This document shows positions 22,308 to 24,235 of a stretch of 24,235 bases of DNA, piece after piece. The stretch comes from an uncultured Muribaculaceae bacterium. GTDB lineage: Bacteria > Bacteroidota > Bacteroidia > Bacteroidales > Muribaculaceae. Made by a program: the position numbers and the translations under genes. Position 1 is the first letter of the stretch, and every line of letters starts with the position of its first letter. The stretch lies in contig CAJTMM010000034.1 in NCBI GenBank assembly GCA_910577465.1, forward strand, positions 1-24,235, written 5' to 3'. Under the pieces are notes generated by a model. That model searched no databases. It was given only the letters and a program-made list of their open reading frames with translations, and was not told the origin of the DNA.

Positions 22308-23144
22308 ATGTCAACACCTACATTTGACCAATTATTAGAAGCAGGTTGCCATTTCGGTCACCTTAAAAGAAAATGGAATCCTGCCATGGCTCCTTACATA
22401 TTCATGGAGCGCAACGGTATCCACATCATAGACCTCTACAAGACCGGCGCGAAGCTGGAAGAGGCTGCCAACGCCCTGAAGAGCATTGCCAAGTCAGGCA
22501 AGAAGGTACTCTTCGTGGCAACTAAAAAACAGGCCAAACAAGTAATCGCCGACAAGGCTCAAAGCGTGAACATGCCCTACGTGATAGAACGCTGGCCCGG
22601 CGGTATGCTTACCAACTTCCCTACTATCCGCAAGGCTGTCAAGAAGATGACTTCTATCGACAAGATGACCAAGGATGGTACATTTGATAACCTTTCAAAG
22701 CGCGAAAAGCTTCAGATCACCCGTCAGCGTGCCAAGTTGGAAAAGACTCTCGGCTCAATCGCTGACCTGAACCGTCTTCCCTCGGCATTGTTCGTAGTGG
22801 ACGTATTGAAGGAGCGTATCGCCGTGGCTGAGGCTAACCGTCTCGGTATCCCCGTGTTCGCTATCGTGGACACTAACTCCGATCCCAACAACGTGGATTT
22901 CGTAATCCCCGCCAACGATGACGCTTCCAAGTCAATAGAGCTCATCCTCGACACTGTATGCGGTGCCATGGCTGAGGGTCTGGAAGAACGTAAGGTTGAA
23001 AAGGTAGATACCCAGGCTGCCGGTGAAGAGTCAGCTGCTCCCCGTCGCGAACGTCGTCGCGTGAGCCGCGCTCCCAAGGCAGAAGCTGAAGCACCCGCAA
23101 CTGCAGAAGAGGCACCCGCCGCAGAAGAAGCAGCTGCAGAATAA
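22308..23144 (+). CDS. rpsB: Small-subunit ribosomal protein S2 (uS2) with Ala/Glu-rich tail
   Basis: A 278-residue 30S protein bridging head and body of the subunit on its solvent side. LLEAGCHFGHLKRKWNPAMAPYIF (9-32), LFVATKKQAK (68-77), WPGGMLTNF (96-104), and LFVVDVLKERIAVAEANRLGIPVFAIVDTNSDP (161-193) are characteristic. The core ends near residue 226, and a low-complexity tail rich in Ala, Glu and Arg follows to 278, a variable feature seen in Bacteroidetes S2. The gap to rpsI is 154 nt and contains folded RNA, so translation is probably regulated separately. tsf follows 42 nt later, the almost universal rpsB-tsf pairing. Confidence 0.98.
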   Translation: MSTPTFDQLLEAGCHFGHLKRKWNPAMAPYIFMERNGIHIIDLYKTGAKLEEAANALKSIAKSGKKVLFVATKKQAKQVIADKAQSVNMPYVIERWPGGMLTNFPTIRKAVKKMTSIDKMTKDGTFDNLSKREKLQITRQRAKLEKTLGSIADLNRLPSALFVVDVLKERIAVAEANRLGIPVFAIVDTNSDPNNVDFVIPANDDASKSIELILDTVCGAMAEGLEERKVEKVDTQAAGEESAAPRRERRRVSRAPKAEAEAPATAEEAPAAEEAAAE

Positions 23145-23186
23145 TCAACAACCCCAATTAATTAACAATCTCACAAATTACTCAAT

Positions 23187-24179
23187 ATGGCAGTAACAAT
23201 GGCAGAAATCACCAAGCTCCGTCACTTGACAAGTGCCGGCTTGATGGACTGCAAAAAAGCCCTCGCCGAGACTAACGGCGATATAGAGGCAGCCGTTGAG
23301 ATTCTTCGCAAGAAGGGTCAGGCCGTTGCCGCAAAGCGTGAAGACCGCGAGGCTTCCGAAGGTTGCGTATTGGCTAAGAATGAAGGAAACTTCGCCGCTA
23401 TCGTAGCGCTGAAGTGCGAAACTGACTTCGTTGCCAAGAATGCAGGTTTCGTAGACCTCACCAAGCAGATTCTTGATGCCGCTATGGCTAACCGTTGCAA
23501 GACAGCTGAAGAACTGAAGGCTGTGGTGCTCGGCGGTCAGACTATCGCAGACCTTATCGTAGAAGAGAGCGGTAAGACCGGCGAAAAGATGGAACTTGGC
23601 GCTTACGAATATGTAGAGGCTCCCTCTACCACTTCGTACAACCACCTCGGTAACAAGTTGGCTACTATCGTAGGTTTCAACCTCGAAGGTGTAGACTACC
23701 AGGTAGGTCGTGACGTTGCCATGCAGGTGGCTTCGATGAATCCTGTGGCTGTGGACCGCGATAGCGTTCCCGCAGCTGTAGTGGAAAGCGAATACAATGT
23801 AGCTATCGAAAAGACCCGCGAGGAACAAATCCGCAAGGCTGTAGAAGCAGCTTTGAAGAAGGGTGGTCTTAACCCGAATCACTTCGACACTGAAGATCAT
23901 ATCGAATCGAATATGTCGAAGGGCTGGATTACCGAAGAGGAAGCAGCCAAGGGTCGTCAGATCATGAAGGAAGCTGCCGAAGCTAAGGCTGCCAACCTTC
24001 CCCAGCAGATGATGGAAAACATCGCCAAGGGTCGTGTGAACAAGTTCTTCAAAGAGTCTTGCTTGGTTGAGCAGGAATTCGTAAAGGATGCCACTATGAC
24101 TATAGGTCAGTATCTTGAAAAGATGCAGAATGGTCTTATGGCAGTGGAATTCAAGCGTGTTAACCTCAATCAGGATTAA
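23187..24179 (+). CDS. tsf: Translation elongation factor Ts
   Basis: A 330-residue guanine-nucleotide exchange factor that releases GDP from EF-Tu. The N-terminal UBA-like domain (about 5-45) contains LRHLTSAGLMDCKKALAE (11-28), the first EF-Ts signature. The EF-Tu-contacting TDFVAKN lies at 79-85. The core continues with DVAMQVASMNP and ends with VEQEFVKD, typical of the C-terminal module that follows the coiled coil. It is longer than E. coli Ts (283 residues), mainly through the insertion in the central part, which is common in this phylum. I chose the ATG at 23187 because MAVTMAEITK is the usual start. The window ends 56 nt after the stop without a recognisable terminator. Confidence 0.98.
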   Translation: MAVTMAEITKLRHLTSAGLMDCKKALAETNGDIEAAVEILRKKGQAVAAKREDREASEGCVLAKNEGNFAAIVALKCETDFVAKNAGFVDLTKQILDAAMANRCKTAEELKAVVLGGQTIADLIVEESGKTGEKMELGAYEYVEAPSTTSYNHLGNKLATIVGFNLEGVDYQVGRDVAMQVASMNPVAVDRDSVPAAVVESEYNVAIEKTREEQIRKAVEAALKKGGLNPNHFDTEDHIESNMSKGWITEEEAAKGRQIMKEAAEAKAANLPQQMMENIAKGRVNKFFKESCLVEQEFVKDATMTIGQYLEKMQNGLMAVEFKRVNLNQD

Positions 24180-24235
24180 TCTTTTCGGCTAACAACTGAA
24201 GTCATAACATAACTTGCATACCCGCGGTGCACCAA

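Noticed and set aside
1..24235. CRISPR arrays, tRNA or rRNA genes, insertion sequences
   Set aside because: Reading through both strands I found no regularly spaced direct repeats, no cloverleaf with CCA-end context, no rRNA-like segments and no transposase or integrase frame.

Overview
The window looks like chromosomal DNA from a Bacteroidales bacterium, most likely a gut Muribaculaceae-type lineage. The order is inferred with fair confidence; the family is a guess. The evidence is Bacteroidetes-type promoters (TTTG, about 19-20 nt, then TAnnTTTG) ahead of many genes, weak or absent Shine-Dalgarno sequences, a DUF4301 protein, a SerC-SerA pair of the Bacteroidetes type (SerA with PKKMGAQT in place of the usual PHIGAST), and an rplM-rpsI-rpsB-tsf cluster whose L13 begins at a GTG codon.

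Layout, left to right. Positions 1-1355 (minus strand) hold a short operon: the tRNA t6A enzyme Sua5/YwlC, overlapping by ATGA with a polyprenyl glycosylphosphotransferase that runs off the left edge. Positions 1655-4327 (plus) hold a DUF4301 protein, which I read as a divergent UDP-sugar-pyrophosphorylase-like enzyme, and a GNAT acetyltransferase. Positions 4447-5940 hold a secreted transglutaminase-like protein. Positions 6062-6583 (minus) hold a small secreted Cys/His/Lys-rich Spy-like protein. Positions 6795-8840 hold a secreted GH20 beta-N-acetylhexosaminidase. Positions 8907-10918 hold the serine biosynthesis pair serC-serA. Positions 11009-11410 (minus) hold a small lipoprotein, followed by a hotdog-fold thioesterase (11507-11920, plus) and an A+T-rich secreted orphan (12009-12590, minus). 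A 175-nt imperfect palindrome (12676-12850) sits between that orphan and dprA (13025-14131). A uridine-phosphorylase-family gene follows (14218-15093).

Positions 15375-21018 form one tightly packed plus-strand operon for a LlaJI-type, McrBC-related restriction-modification system: a beta-class DPPY (N6-adenine type) methyltransferase, a 5-methylcytosine methyltransferase, an McrB-like AAA+ GTPase and a LlaJI-family PD-(D/E)XK endonuclease. The mixed adenine/cytosine methyltransferase pair suggests an asymmetric recognition site protected by a different chemistry on each strand. This is the main accessory module in the window. It lies directly upstream of the essential translation cluster rplM-rpsI-rpsB-tsf (21276-24179), which has its own strong promoter and what look like structured leaders ahead of rplM and rpsB.

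I found no tRNA or rRNA genes, CRISPR arrays, insertion sequences or replication origin. The most unusual items are the mixed-methylase LlaJI operon, the long palindrome upstream of dprA, the DUF4301 resemblance to nucleotidyltransferases, the non-canonical SerA active site, and possible autoregulatory leaders in the ribosomal cluster.
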